A stretch of DNA of 43,018 nucleotides, from positions 3,813,242-3,856,259 of the forward strand of contig CP070678.1 of the NCBI GenBank assembly GCA_020352515.1, written 5' to 3'. The stretch is from Phycisphaerales bacterium (GTDB taxonomy: Bacteria; Planctomycetota; Phycisphaerae; Sedimentisphaerales; Anaerobacaceae). Numbering within the stretch: position 1 is the stretch's first letter; each line of letters opens with the position of its first letter. Positions 25,436-33,868 of the stretch are shown one piece after another. A program made the translations under genes and the position numbers. A model generated the notes under the pieces. It did not search any database and was not told where the DNA came from. It worked only from the letters and a program-made list of their open reading frames with translations.

Positions 25436-25951
25436 TCAGCGCAGCATTGGCTCGGCACGCCTCACGAACTGAATGGGAACACCCCACGGGTCTCTGAGCA
25501 TCGCAATCCGGTCCCCCGCCGCAGTCGTCGAGGCCGCCTCCACCACAACCGCACCGGCCGCAACCAGCTTCTCCTGCATACCCTCAACGTCCTCAACCAT
25601 GAACGCAATGTGCAGGCATAGCGGGTTCATCGACCTGTAATCCGGAATCGCATCGGGCGGATTCGTGTAGATTTCCAGCATCATCTTGCCGCCCGAATCC
25701 GCGATAAACCGCCCATTCACCGGCGGCGGACCCTCTTTCACAATCTTCATCCCCAGATTCTCACAGTACCACTCCGCCATCGCCACAGGGTCCGGCACGT
25801 TTAGCGCCACGTGTTCGAGACAAACCCCCTTCTCTTGCTCTTTCGCTCTCTGCATTGCATCCCCATCTACTGTGCGGCAGCCCTGGCCGGCCAATACTGC
25901 TGATATTGAAACGAGCACAAGTACACGCTTAAACAAAAACCTCAACCTCAT
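25436..25951 (-). CDS. Exported VOC-family (glyoxalase-like) protein
   Basis: A 171-aa protein with a signal sequence (VLVLVSISAVLAGQGC) and a possible but imperfect lipobox (GQGC), so it may be a lipoprotein or a plainly secreted protein. Residues 40-168 form a vicinal-oxygen-chelate domain with two beta-alpha-beta-beta-beta halves: LEHVALNVPDPVAMAEWYCENLG then MLEIY, and LHIAFMVEDVEG with MLRDPWGVPIQFV. Putative metal residues are His47, Glu of MLEIY, His in LHIAF and Glu/Gln near PIQF; the last position is Gln as in some members. AAGGAG precedes the ATG. It is the last gene of the sugar-acid-type operon, about 50 nt after the LarA-like gene. Confidence 0.85.
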   Translation of the reverse strand: MRLRFLFKRVLVLVSISAVLAGQGCRTVDGDAMQRAKEQEKGVCLEHVALNVPDPVAMAEWYCENLGMKIVKEGPPPVNGRFIADSGGKMMLEIYTNPPDAIPDYRSMNPLCLHIAFMVEDVEGMQEKLVAAGAVVVEAASTTAAGDRIAMLRDPWGVPIQFVRRAEPMLR

Positions 25952-26002
25952 TATACGACTCCTTTCTGTATCGCCCCGGCACTACATCGGCCCTTTGTTC
26001 CG

Positions 26003-27334
26003 TCAACTCCCCGCCCCGCCTCCGGGGCCACCCGCTCCACCGCTTGAGCCGAATCGGTCCCTGGACGACCACAGACCCAAAGCCGGGTTCGAGATAAAGT
26101 AAACCTCCTCCCCGTCCCCCGTCGTGTTCGGCCCGTCACGCAGCTTCTCCGGGTTGTACTTCTCCAGCATCGCCGACAGCTCGCCGTATCCGAACCCCAC
26201 CGATTCAATCTCCTCCCTCGTCAAACCCCCGGCACAGTACGTCACTGCGAACCGGCCCTCCGAAGAGCCGTGGATAAGATGGGCCGCCGCGCTCAGGTTC
26301 GCCCGCAAATCCTCCTTTCTTGAGACCAGATCGACCGTCCGCTCCGTCCCGAAATACCCGTACTTCCTTATCAGCCGGTCGATCTCGCCGTCCTCTCCGA
26401 ATTCCCCAACCCCCGGCGCCAGCACGATCAATTCGCCCCCGTCCGCCATCGCCATCCGCGTCCGGTAGATGCTCTTGTTCCCCAGCCACGTGCTCTTGTA
26501 TTCGCCGGGATCCAGATAAACCACCACCTTATCGAGAGGCTCATCGAGCATCCGGAAGTTCACCTCCAGCGACAATTCGGCCGCCCGATTGAAGCACTCG
26601 ATATCATCCCCGATAAACAGCCCCCGAACCGCCGTCCCGCCGTCCGCTTCCGTCGCCACGACCGTATGCACGTACACCACCGGCAGCTCCCGCGCAAAAT
26701 GCTCCGACGCGTAGTTCAACACCCGCCGCACCGGGTTGTCCGGCCTGCCCATGATTCGCTCTATCCCGCACACCGCCCCAAGATAGTGACTCTTGTTGAT
26801 ACCTTCCGCCCCCCCCGCGCCAACGAAGATATTCTTGTTGTAGTTCGCCATCCCGATAACTTCGTGCGGAACCACCTGCCCTATGGACACAATCAGGTCG
26901 AAGCCCCCCGAGACAACAAGTGCGTTCACCTGTGCCGGCCAGTCGTAATCCACCCTGCCCCCGCTCTCACGCCGAACGTACTCCGCCGGAACACGCCCTA
27001 ACGTCTCAAGGTCCCTCCGCCAGTTGTGCTCGCGAAACAATCCAACCGGAACCCGCCCGAACATCTTCTTTATCTGCCCCTCACTCATCGGAAAATGAGT
27101 GCCCGTCGCAGGAAGAATGTCCGTGAGCTTCTGCCCGTAGTAGTCCACGCACATCCGCGTCAGCACCCCCGCCCGCGAATGATACCTCGTAAAATCCGGC
27201 GGTATCGCCAGAACCTTGCCCCGCCGCCCCAGTTTCTCCAGCGCCGCAAACAGCCCCTCCTGCAAATCCTCCGCGCTAAGGCTGGCCTCTTTGTCCCCGC
27301 GGCTGTATAAAAGCACGTCTACTTCGTCTCCCAC
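26003..27334 (-). CDS. LarA-family (DUF2088) nickel-pincer racemase/epimerase homologue
   Basis: A 443-aa protein resembling lactate racemase LarA, which uses a nickel-pincer nucleotide (NPN) cofactor to racemise or epimerise 2-hydroxy acids. Aligning by eye to L. plantarum LarA: Asp47 and Arg50 in PPDFTR, His80 in ATGTH, His157 in VPHEVIG, Lys167 in YNKNIFVG and His183 in NKSHYLG; the D-R (+3), H-K (+10) and K-H (+16) spacings equal those of D72/R75, H174/K184/H200. The nickel and cofactor ligands thus seem conserved. The tail is Gly-rich. The start is a GTG at 27334, overlapping the HAD gene by 16 nt. With a mannonate-type dehydrogenase upstream, an aldonate 2-epimerase role is plausible (inference). 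The larB, larC and larE cofactor genes are absent here. Confidence 0.85.
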   Translation of the reverse strand: MGDEVDVLLYSRGDKEASLSAEDLQEGLFAALEKLGRRGKVLAIPPDFTRYHSRAGVLTRMCVDYYGQKLTDILPATGTHFPMSEGQIKKMFGRVPVGLFREHNWRRDLETLGRVPAEYVRRESGGRVDYDWPAQVNALVVSGGFDLIVSIGQVVPHEVIGMANYNKNIFVGAGGAEGINKSHYLGAVCGIERIMGRPDNPVRRVLNYASEHFARELPVVYVHTVVATEADGGTAVRGLFIGDDIECFNRAAELSLEVNFRMLDEPLDKVVVYLDPGEYKSTWLGNKSIYRTRMAMADGGELIVLAPGVGEFGEDGEIDRLIRKYGYFGTERTVDLVSRKEDLRANLSAAAHLIHGSSEGRFAVTYCAGGLTREEIESVGFGYGELSAMLEKYNPEKLRDGPNTTGDGEEVYFISNPALGLWSSRDRFGSSGGAGGPGGGAGS

Positions 27335-28233
27335 GGCGGCAGCTCCGGCAGGTACGAGTCAAACTCCGCAATCAGCTCGGCCTCGTAATCCCCGGCGTAT
27401 TCGCCGTTCAAAAATCTCTCGAACGCCTCGTCGTGAAAACGCTTCCACGACGCAACCTCGTCCCCGGGATTAACCGGGTAGAACAACGCATCGTTCGCTC
27501 GCGCCGCCTTCATGTCACCCAACGCGTCGCCGACCATCAGCACATGATCCTTTGCGTACCGCCCCTTCGTTGCGTAATCCAGGTGCTGCGCCTTCGTGCC
27601 CATCTCCTGCCCCGCAATCACCTCCGCGTATTTGGCGATATCGTGCTCCTCCCACTCGCGGGCCAGAGCCTCGTTCGGCGTCGCCGAGACCACGATAACA
27701 TCCGCTAACGGCTGAATCTTCTCCAGGCTCTCGCGAACGAACGGAAAGGGCGGCATCCCCTTAACAATCTGGGCGATGCACTCGTTCACCTTCTCGCTCC
27801 ACGCCAGCGCAAGCTCGAGCTCCCCTCTCGCATCGGGATCTGCCGCCGCCTCGATCGCCTCCTTCAGCCCGTCGTTGCTCAAAAGGCTCTTCGGATCGTC
27901 AACCCACGCAAAGTAGTGCGGGTACTGCGGAACCTCGAAACCCCTCGCCCTCGTCATCGGATGCCCCGGCAGCAGCTCGGCGATTATCCGCTTGGTCGTC
28001 TTGTGGCGGTTTGCCCCGCGCGTCTTGGAAAACAAATCCGCAAATTCCTTGCAGTCCCGCGCCGCCTTCGCCACCGGCTGAAGTCCGAAATAGCCGATCA
28101 GCCACGGACAAAAACACTCCCGCTGCTTGATGCCCATCGTGTCGAACGCACAGCCGTCCGAGTCTATCCCCACAAAGAATTCGTGCTTCGCTTCAAAATC
28201 CTTCAAAGCCTGCGCCGGATCCACTGCCGTCAT
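27319..28233 (-). CDS. HAD-superfamily hydrolase
   Basis: A 304-aa cytoplasmic protein with haloacid-dehalogenase motifs: DSDG at residues 24-27 (nucleophile Asp24, Asp26), motif II VVSATPN, a Lys in KGRYAKDHV, and motif IV VGDALGDMKAA. A large helical cap lies between. Most HAD proteins of this kind are phosphatases; the substrate is not predictable, but its place between an SDR and a LarA homologue suggests a sugar or sugar-acid phosphate. GGAGAAGG precedes the ATG at 28233. It overlaps the following gene by 16 nt and follows the SDR by 44 nt. Confidence 0.88.
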   Translation of the reverse strand: MTAVDPAQALKDFEAKHEFFVGIDSDGCAFDTMGIKQRECFCPWLIGYFGLQPVAKAARDCKEFADLFSKTRGANRHKTTKRIIAELLPGHPMTRARGFEVPQYPHYFAWVDDPKSLLSNDGLKEAIEAAADPDARGELELALAWSEKVNECIAQIVKGMPPFPFVRESLEKIQPLADVIVVSATPNEALAREWEEHDIAKYAEVIAGQEMGTKAQHLDYATKGRYAKDHVLMVGDALGDMKAARANDALFYPVNPGDEVASWKRFHDEAFERFLNGEYAGDYEAELIAEFDSYLPELPPWETK

Positions 28234-28277
28234 TTGCCTTCTCCGTGATAGTCCTAATCCTTCACCTGCCTCGACAC

Positions 28278-29096
28278 TCACACCCCGCTAAAGGCCGAAA
28301 AGCCCCCGTCAACCGGAACCACCACCCCCGTCACAAACTTCGCCGCGTCGCTCAACAGCCATATCACCGTCCCAACAAGGTCACCCGGCTCGCCGAACCG
28401 ACCCGCCGGAGTGTGCTCGATGATCGTCTTGCCGCGAGCCGTCAATTCCCCCGTCTCTTCGTCCGTCAACAGGAACCGGTTCTGCTCGGTCAGGAAAAAT
28501 CCCGGCGCAATCGCATTCACCCGAATCTCCGCCGAACAGTTCCGGCAGACATGCACCGCCAACCACTGCGTAAAGTTGCTCACCGCCGCCTTCGCCGCCG
28601 AGTACGCCGCAATCTTCGTCAGAGGCCGAAACGCGTTCATGCTCGACACGTTCAATATCACCCCCGAACCCGACTCCGCCATCACCTTCCCGAAAACCTG
28701 GCTCGGCAGAAGAGTGCCCAGAAAGTTCAAATCGAACACGAATCGAACCGCTTCCGGCGGCAAATCGAAAAACGACATCTCCGGCGACGTCGTCGCCTCT
28801 TTCTTGTTGCCCCCGGCCCCGTTTATCAAGGCGTCGATCCTCCCGAATTCCGACACGACCCTATCCCTCGCCGCCTTCAGGCTCCCCTTATCCAGCACGT
28901 CGCACCTCACGGCCACAGCCGCCCCCCCCGCGCCGCCGATTTGCCCGGCCACCTTCCCGGCCGCCCTCTCGTCAAGGTCCAGCACCGCAACCTTCGCGCC
29001 GGCCTTCGCCAGCGCCCGCGCCATCTCCCCGCACAGAACGCCCCCCGCCCCGGTTATCACGATTACCCTGCCCTTTACATCGAAGATATTGTCCAT
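28278..29096 (-). CDS. SDR oxidoreductase, D-mannonate/fructuronate type
   Basis: A 272-aa short-chain dehydrogenase. The cofactor loop is VITGAGGVLCGEMARAL near residue 14, the acidic residue after strand 2 is Asp in VLDLDERAAG (NAD preference), the active-site Ser lies in LNVSSMNAF and Tyr/Lys in YSAAKAA. The run FLTEQNRFLL and the ending VVVPVDGGFSAFSGV are characteristic of the SDRs next to uxuA-type genes that act as D-mannonate oxidoreductase (fructuronate reductase). It would feed hexuronate-derived mannonate metabolism. It is the first gene of the four-gene operon and diverges from the cupin gene; its ATG has only a weak Shine-Dalgarno. The assignment is by family resemblance. Confidence 0.9.
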   Translation of the reverse strand: MDNIFDVKGRVIVITGAGGVLCGEMARALAKAGAKVAVLDLDERAAGKVAGQIGGAGGAAVAVRCDVLDKGSLKAARDRVVSEFGRIDALINGAGGNKKEATTSPEMSFFDLPPEAVRFVFDLNFLGTLLPSQVFGKVMAESGSGVILNVSSMNAFRPLTKIAAYSAAKAAVSNFTQWLAVHVCRNCSAEIRVNAIAPGFFLTEQNRFLLTDEETGELTARGKTIIEHTPAGRFGEPGDLVGTVIWLLSDAAKFVTGVVVPVDGGFSAFSGV

Positions 29097-29217
29097 TTCT
29101 CAAATTCCTGATTGAATCACCTGGTCCGCCGGAATATATAGGATTCAAGTGGCTGTTTCAACAGTTTTTTGATTTGGGCGCCGGCCGACCCTGCCGGGCC
29201 GCTCTCGGGAGAATGAT

Positions 29218-29559
29218 ATGGCCAATTACATGATTGCTGACTTCGACCAAATCGACCCCGTCCCCTGCCCCTGCGGACTCGCAAGACGGGCTTTCCTCGC
29301 CCCCGATAATCCCACCGCCACCATGCACGTTACCGAAATCTCACAGGATTCCCGAGTCCACTACCACAAGAACCTCACCGAGATATACTTCATCCTCGAA
29401 GGCCGCGGAGAAATGCAGCTCGACGGCGACAACATCCCGGTCCGACCCTTCAACGCAATACTCATAAAGCCCGAATGCCGACATCGCGCCGTCGGAAAAA
29501 TGAAGCTCCTTATCGTCGTAATCCCCCCATTCGACAGAAACGACGAATTCTTCGATTAA
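29218..29559 (+). CDS. Small cupin protein
   Basis: A 113-aa single-domain cupin with GGGAG seven nt before the ATG. Metal ligands by pattern: His48 and His50 in VHYHKN, Glu55 in TEIYFILEG, and His89 in CRHRAVG. The conserved start with PVPCPCG and the end PPFDRNDEFFD are typical of a planctomycete cupin group. It is divergent from the SDR-HAD-LarA operon and could be an accessory isomerase, in the manner of KdgF that opens uronate rings, or a sensor; both are inference. No partner gene lies downstream. Confidence 0.88.
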   Translation: MANYMIADFDQIDPVPCPCGLARRAFLAPDNPTATMHVTEISQDSRVHYHKNLTEIYFILEGRGEMQLDGDNIPVRPFNAILIKPECRHRAVGKMKLLIVVIPPFDRNDEFFD

Positions 29560-30042
29560 CCAAACAACCCCGCGCCCGCCCAACAAGTCCGACCCGTGCA
29601 ACCCGCCCAGGCTGACCAACCCGTCTGACCTGTCCGACAAGTCCGACTAAACTACCCCCATTCCCAAAACGCCGCGCCACGCTCCCACACTCGCACCACT
29701 TGACCGCCGCGTACTGCTCCCCCGAAAGCGAGACACTTTTAAGCGGCAGCGAGGCTATTATGTCCAGCCGCAGACTCCCTCGGCCTATGCTACTCCAAAG
29801 CCAGGTGGATCTGACACATCCCCAGTCTTGTAGTAGCACATCGTGTCTCAGGGCCTTCAGAAGGTGGTGGACCTTGAGCATAGGGTAACCAACTTTCATC
29901 GCCAAAGAGCCGTCCATTTCTATTACACAACTATCGAAACCGGGGATGAGTCAGGTAGAAGCCGGTTGCAGAAGGGCCGATTGGAGGGTATCATCGGACG
30001 CCGAAGTTGATAACAGTGGTATCTAAGTAAAGGGAGGTTCGA
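29560..30042. other. Intergenic region containing the skew switch
   Basis: A 483-nt gap. It starts with a low-complexity GTCCGAC-type tract (listed separately). 29,650-29,920 contains a minus-strand frame (about MDGSLAMKVGYPML onward) that I do not recognise and that lacks a clear Shine-Dalgarno. No DnaA box (TTATCCACA-like) or dif-like site was found. The strand asymmetry of G and C changes here between the cupin and GH127 genes. Confidence 0.5.
29582..29648. repeat. Degenerate GTCCGAC low-complexity tract
   Basis: ACAAGTCCGAC occurs at both ends of the tract, with degenerate GACC/CCGTC/TCCGAC units between. It follows the cupin stop by about 20 nt. Similar tracts are seen between genes in high-GC bacterial genomes; it has no coding role. 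Confidence 0.5.
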
Positions 30043-32469
30043 ATGCTGAATCAAAGACAAATGTTCGCGGCGGTTCTTGTGGTGGTTGTGACGTCCGGAT
30101 TGTGCGCCGCAGAACAAGGCAAAGTGGCGCTGGAGCGTGATTACAACGTCAAGCCGGTGCCCTTCAGCCGGGTCGAGGTGGAAGACGACTTCTGGACGCC
30201 CCGGCTCGAGACCAGTCGAAAGGTCACAATCCCCTACGCCTTCGCCAAATGCGAAGAAACTGGGAGAATCAGGAACTTCGAGAAGGCGGCCGGACTTATG
30301 AAGGGCGCGCACGAAGGGATTTACTTCAATGATTCCGACGTCTACAAGGTCATGGAAGGCGCCGCCTATTCGCTCCAGGTCCGGCCCGATACCATGATGC
30401 GCCTGTATCTCGACAAGCTCGTCAAAATCATGGCCCGGGCGCAGTGGGAGGACGGATACCTCTTCACCTTCTACTCCGTGCCTGAAAGGCAGCCGGAGAA
30501 GCTCTGGACCAATGTGCAGTCGATTCACGAGCAGTACTGCGTCGGTCACATGTACGAGGGCGCAGTCGCACACTACCAGGTGACCGGGGAAAAGTCGTTT
30601 CTCGATATTGCAACGAAAAACGCGGACCTGATCTGCAGGACGTTCAATCCGGACAAGCGGACCGACCCGCCCGGACACCAGGAGATCGAGATAGGGCTCT
30701 GCAAGCTGTATCGCGTGACCGGGGACGCGAAGTACCTCGAGCAGGCGAAGTTCTTCCTCGACCAGCGCGGGCGCAAGGGCAACCGCGGACCCGACGGCAG
30801 GAGGGGACTCTACGGAACCTACAGTCAGGACCACGTGCCTGTCACCGAGCAGACAAAGGGCGTCGGACATTCGGTTCGGGCGGCCTATATGTATACGGGG
30901 ATGGCGGACGTCGCGGCGCTGACGGGCAACATGGAATATGTCCGCGCCATAGACGCCATCTGGAAAGACGTCCTGGACACCAAGCTCTACATAACCGGCG
31001 GCATCGGCGCCGCTGGCGGACACGAAGGATTCGGCGAACCCTACTACCTGCCGAATATGACCGCCTACTGCGAGACGTGTGCGTCGATTGCGAATATCTT
31101 CTGGAACCATCGCATGTTCCTGATGCACGCCGACGCCAAGTACATCGACGTCCTCGAGCGGGTCCTGTACAACGGGGCCCTCTCGGGCATCTCCCTCGAG
31201 GGCGACAGGTTCTTCTACCCGAATCCTCTCGAATCAACCGGCCAGCATGCCCGAAGCCCGTGGTTCGGCTGTGCGTGCTGTCCTTCGAATGTCGCCAGGT
31301 TCATTCCGTCGGTGCCCGGCTATGCGTATGCCTTCAAGGGCAACGACGTGTACGTGAACCTGTTTATGGGCGGCCGGGCCGTGATTGAAACGGCCGGCAA
31401 CAGAATCAAGCTCTCGCAGAAGACCGGGTATCCCTGGAAGGGCCAGGTTAGAATCTCCGTCGAGCCGGACAAAAGCGAGCGCTTCTCAGTGTACGTGCGG
31501 ATTCCCGGCTGGGCCCGCAACGAAGCGGTCCCGAGCGACCTCTACAAATTCCTCGAAGACGCTGACGACCAAGTCGTGCTGAAGGTCAACGGCGCCCCGG
31601 TGTCGCCCAAAATCGAAAGGGGCTACGCGCGGATCGAGCGCGAATGGCGAAAGGGCGACGCGATCGAGCTGGAGCTGCCGATGCCGGTGCGGAGGATCAT
31701 CGCGCATCCGAGCATAACGGCGGACCGCGACAGGGTCGCCCTTCAGCGTGGGCCGGTTGTCTTCTGTCTCGAGTCGAAAGACAACGGCGGGCAGGTATTA
31801 AACCTGGCGATTGAGGACGATGCGAGGCTCGAAACCGAGTTTCGGCCGGACCTCTTAAACGGCGTCGTGGTGATTACCGGCAATGCGCGGCTTGCCAAGC
31901 GGACACTGGACGGCAGCGTTGTTCCAGCGGGCCAAAAGCAATTCACGGCCATACCCTACTACGCCTGGGCCCACCGCGGTCGCGGCCAGATGACCGTCTG
32001 GCCGGCCCGGCGGCCACAGGCGGCCCGGCCTCAACCGGCCGATACCCTGACGTACATAAGCAAGACCACCGCTTCCTTCGTCCACGTCTCGCTCGATGCT
32101 ATCAAGGACCAGATACTCCCGGCAGACTCGGCCGATTCGTCCGGCCTGCAACTGGACTTCTGGCCCCACAAGGGAACCACCGAGTGGATTGCCTTCGAGT
32201 GGGACAGCAAGCATGAAATATCCAGCGTCAAGGTCTACTGGTTCGACGATACGGGCAGGGGCGAATGTCACCTCCCGGAATCCTGGACGCTGCTGTATCG
32301 CGACGCCGCAGGCGACTTCAAACCGGTCAGGAATAAGACCGCCTACACGATAGAGAAGGACAGGTTCAACAAGGTTGACTTCGAGCCGGTCAAGACGAAC
32401 GCCGTCAAGATGGAGATTGTTCTACAGGACAGATGGTCGGCCGGCGTCCAGGAGGTCGTGATCGAATAG
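30043..32469 (+). CDS. GH127-family beta-L-arabinofuranosidase with C-terminal beta domain
   Basis: An 808-aa exported enzyme (signal about residues 1-23; AAAGGGAGG upstream). Residues 40-640 form the GH127 (former DUF1680) alpha/alpha barrel and beta domains. Aligning by eye to Bifidobacterium HypBA1: the acid/base Glu corresponds to Glu328, Zn ligands to Glu344 and Cys346 (CETC), and the nucleophile/Zn cysteines to Cys412 and Cys413 in CACCPSN; the Glu-Glu spacing of 16 is conserved. An extra C-terminal region (about 680-808) looks like an F5/8-type carbohydrate-binding fold, with WIAFEWDSKHEISSVKVYWFDD. It should remove beta-L-arabinofuranosyl residues from plant or algal glycans outside the cytoplasm. 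Confidence 0.92.
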   Translation: MLNQRQMFAAVLVVVVTSGLCAAEQGKVALERDYNVKPVPFSRVEVEDDFWTPRLETSRKVTIPYAFAKCEETGRIRNFEKAAGLMKGAHEGIYFNDSDVYKVMEGAAYSLQVRPDTMMRLYLDKLVKIMARAQWEDGYLFTFYSVPERQPEKLWTNVQSIHEQYCVGHMYEGAVAHYQVTGEKSFLDIATKNADLICRTFNPDKRTDPPGHQEIEIGLCKLYRVTGDAKYLEQAKFFLDQRGRKGNRGPDGRRGLYGTYSQDHVPVTEQTKGVGHSVRAAYMYTGMADVAALTGNMEYVRAIDAIWKDVLDTKLYITGGIGAAGGHEGFGEPYYLPNMTAYCETCASIANIFWNHRMFLMHADAKYIDVLERVLYNGALSGISLEGDRFFYPNPLESTGQHARSPWFGCACCPSNVARFIPSVPGYAYAFKGNDVYVNLFMGGRAVIETAGNRIKLSQKTGYPWKGQVRISVEPDKSERFSVYVRIPGWARNEAVPSDLYKFLEDADDQVVLKVNGAPVSPKIERGYARIEREWRKGDAIELELPMPVRRIIAHPSITADRDRVALQRGPVVFCLESKDNGGQVLNLAIEDDARLETEFRPDLLNGVVVITGNARLAKRTLDGSVVPAGQKQFTAIPYYAWAHRGRGQMTVWPARRPQAARPQPADTLTYISKTTASFVHVSLDAIKDQILPADSADSSGLQLDFWPHKGTTEWIAFEWDSKHEISSVKVYWFDDTGRGECHLPESWTLLYRDAAGDFKPVRNKTAYTIEKDRFNKVDFEPVKTNAVKMEIVLQDRWSAGVQEVVIE

Positions 32470-33672
32470 CCGGCCCGGCGTGGTTTTCCGACTGCCCATC
32501 AGATCGGGGCAGGCGCCGAGATCATCGGCCTCTTGCATGAGGGTCAGCGTTTCGGCCCCGCGGTCGGTTAGAATGTCGAGCAGGATTTTGTGGACGGGTT
32601 TTCTCAGCGGGGTCGCCGGCCGGAGTTTGCCGACGATTTTCAAGCCCTTTTCGGGCATCGTGCTCATTCGGTATCGCCCGCGGGCGGGCGGGTCGTATTC
32701 GGACGAGCTGCCGTCGGCGAAGATTCGGGCGGCTTTCAGGGCGATGGGCGTTCCATCCTTGGCGAACGCGCGGATTCTTCCGGCGAAGCCGGCCGGCTCG
32801 GGCATCTCGAACGCGACCCGCCGGACCGTGCGGCCTTTGGGCGGGGCAACAGTCATTTCGAAGAGATACCAATCGTCCGTGCGCTCGATGTTCCTGTGGA
32901 GAACACGGAGCGGCTCGGCCGCGGAAGAAGGCCGCCCGGTTTTTGGGATGTCCAGCTTCTGCCCGCCGTACGCCGGCACTCCGGGGCGGGGGCCGTTTAC
33001 CGTGGCTTGCAGCTCGTATTCACCCGCATCTAGGCCGCGGTCAAAGAATATGACCAAAGGGAATCTGTCGTTGGGGTCGATCAGGATGTAGCTTCCGTGC
33101 GCGAGATTGGCGTATTCGCGTTGGTCGGTTTTGGCAATAACCTGGCCCAGTTGAATATGGCGCAGGTAACGGACGTTCATCTGCGCTTTGGTGTATTCGG
33201 GCACGAGCCATGACGGAGCGTTGGGCTCGCCCCCGCCCGGCAAGTCGGAAGGGCCGTAGAGGACGACCACGACACCTGAGACGGGAACTGTCAGAGTTTT
33301 CTCCGTGGTGTTCGTGAGATTGAGAATCAGTTGGAACGGGGCGCCCGGTTCGAGATTGCACGGGATTGTGCTGATATCGACATCCAGGGGCGCCGGGGAC
33401 AGTGGCTCGATAGAACCGATTTCGAGCATTATTGCCGGGCCCGGATTCTTCGGTTGCACTCCTTTGGTCACTTCGAGGCGGATGGGCTTGCCGTCGTATG
33501 GCCCGAGGGCGGCGTGGAGATCCGGCCGGACGATGAAAAAGCCGAAATGCCCCACGCCCCAGCGGTCCCGGTGGTAGAAGCCATCGAATGTGCCTTTGGT
33601 GGGCAGCGTTTCCGCGGGGGCCGGGCCGCTTGTCAAGAAAACAACTGTGGAAAGCAAAAGCACGGCTCTCAT
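32422..33672 (-). CDS. Secreted protein of unknown function
   Basis: A 416-aa exported protein; AAGGAG precedes the ATG at 33672, and the N-terminus is a clear signal peptide (AVLLLSTVVFLTSGPAPA). The rest is beta-rich without a motif I can name: Ig-like segments such as FQLILNLTNTTEKTLTVPV and EYELQATVNG, and a hydrophobic patch VVVVLYGPSDLPGGG. The last roughly 25 residues run over the 3' end of the GH127 gene, so the two genes overlap convergently by 48 nt (32422-32469). This suggests an original stop codon was lost or that the termini are co-evolved. It may be a periplasmic partner of the arabinofuranosidase, but only location supports that. Confidence 0.8.
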   Translation of the reverse strand: MRAVLLLSTVVFLTSGPAPAETLPTKGTFDGFYHRDRWGVGHFGFFIVRPDLHAALGPYDGKPIRLEVTKGVQPKNPGPAIMLEIGSIEPLSPAPLDVDISTIPCNLEPGAPFQLILNLTNTTEKTLTVPVSGVVVVLYGPSDLPGGGEPNAPSWLVPEYTKAQMNVRYLRHIQLGQVIAKTDQREYANLAHGSYILIDPNDRFPLVIFFDRGLDAGEYELQATVNGPRPGVPAYGGQKLDIPKTGRPSSAAEPLRVLHRNIERTDDWYLFEMTVAPPKGRTVRRVAFEMPEPAGFAGRIRAFAKDGTPIALKAARIFADGSSSEYDPPARGRYRMSTMPEKGLKIVGKLRPATPLRKPVHKILLDILTDRGAETLTLMQEADDLGACPDLMGSRKTTPGRLFDHDLLDAGRPSVL

Positions 33673-33868
33673 CTCGAATCTCCTTCGGCCGGCACAATCA
33701 GCAATCAAGCAGCTTAAATCCCCGCGGAAAACGGGCGAAAACGGCGCAGAATTATCACACTGCTATCATCTAAGACGGATCAAGCGCCCAAAAGGCAACG
33801 CTATTTCTTTCCCGCTTCTACCGGGCCGCCTCGCGGAGGCTGCGTTTCCTTGCGAATCGGACGGCTGG

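Noticed and set aside
29510-29917. 135-aa minus-strand frame in the cupin-GH127 gap
   Set aside because: No Shine-Dalgarno, no recognised motif, and its end runs through the low-complexity GTCCGAC tract and the cupin gene.
29560-30042. Replication origin (oriC) call at the skew switch
   Set aside because: No DnaA boxes, no AT-rich unwinding element, and no dnaA/dnaN/gyrB nearby; the skew change alone does not prove an origin.
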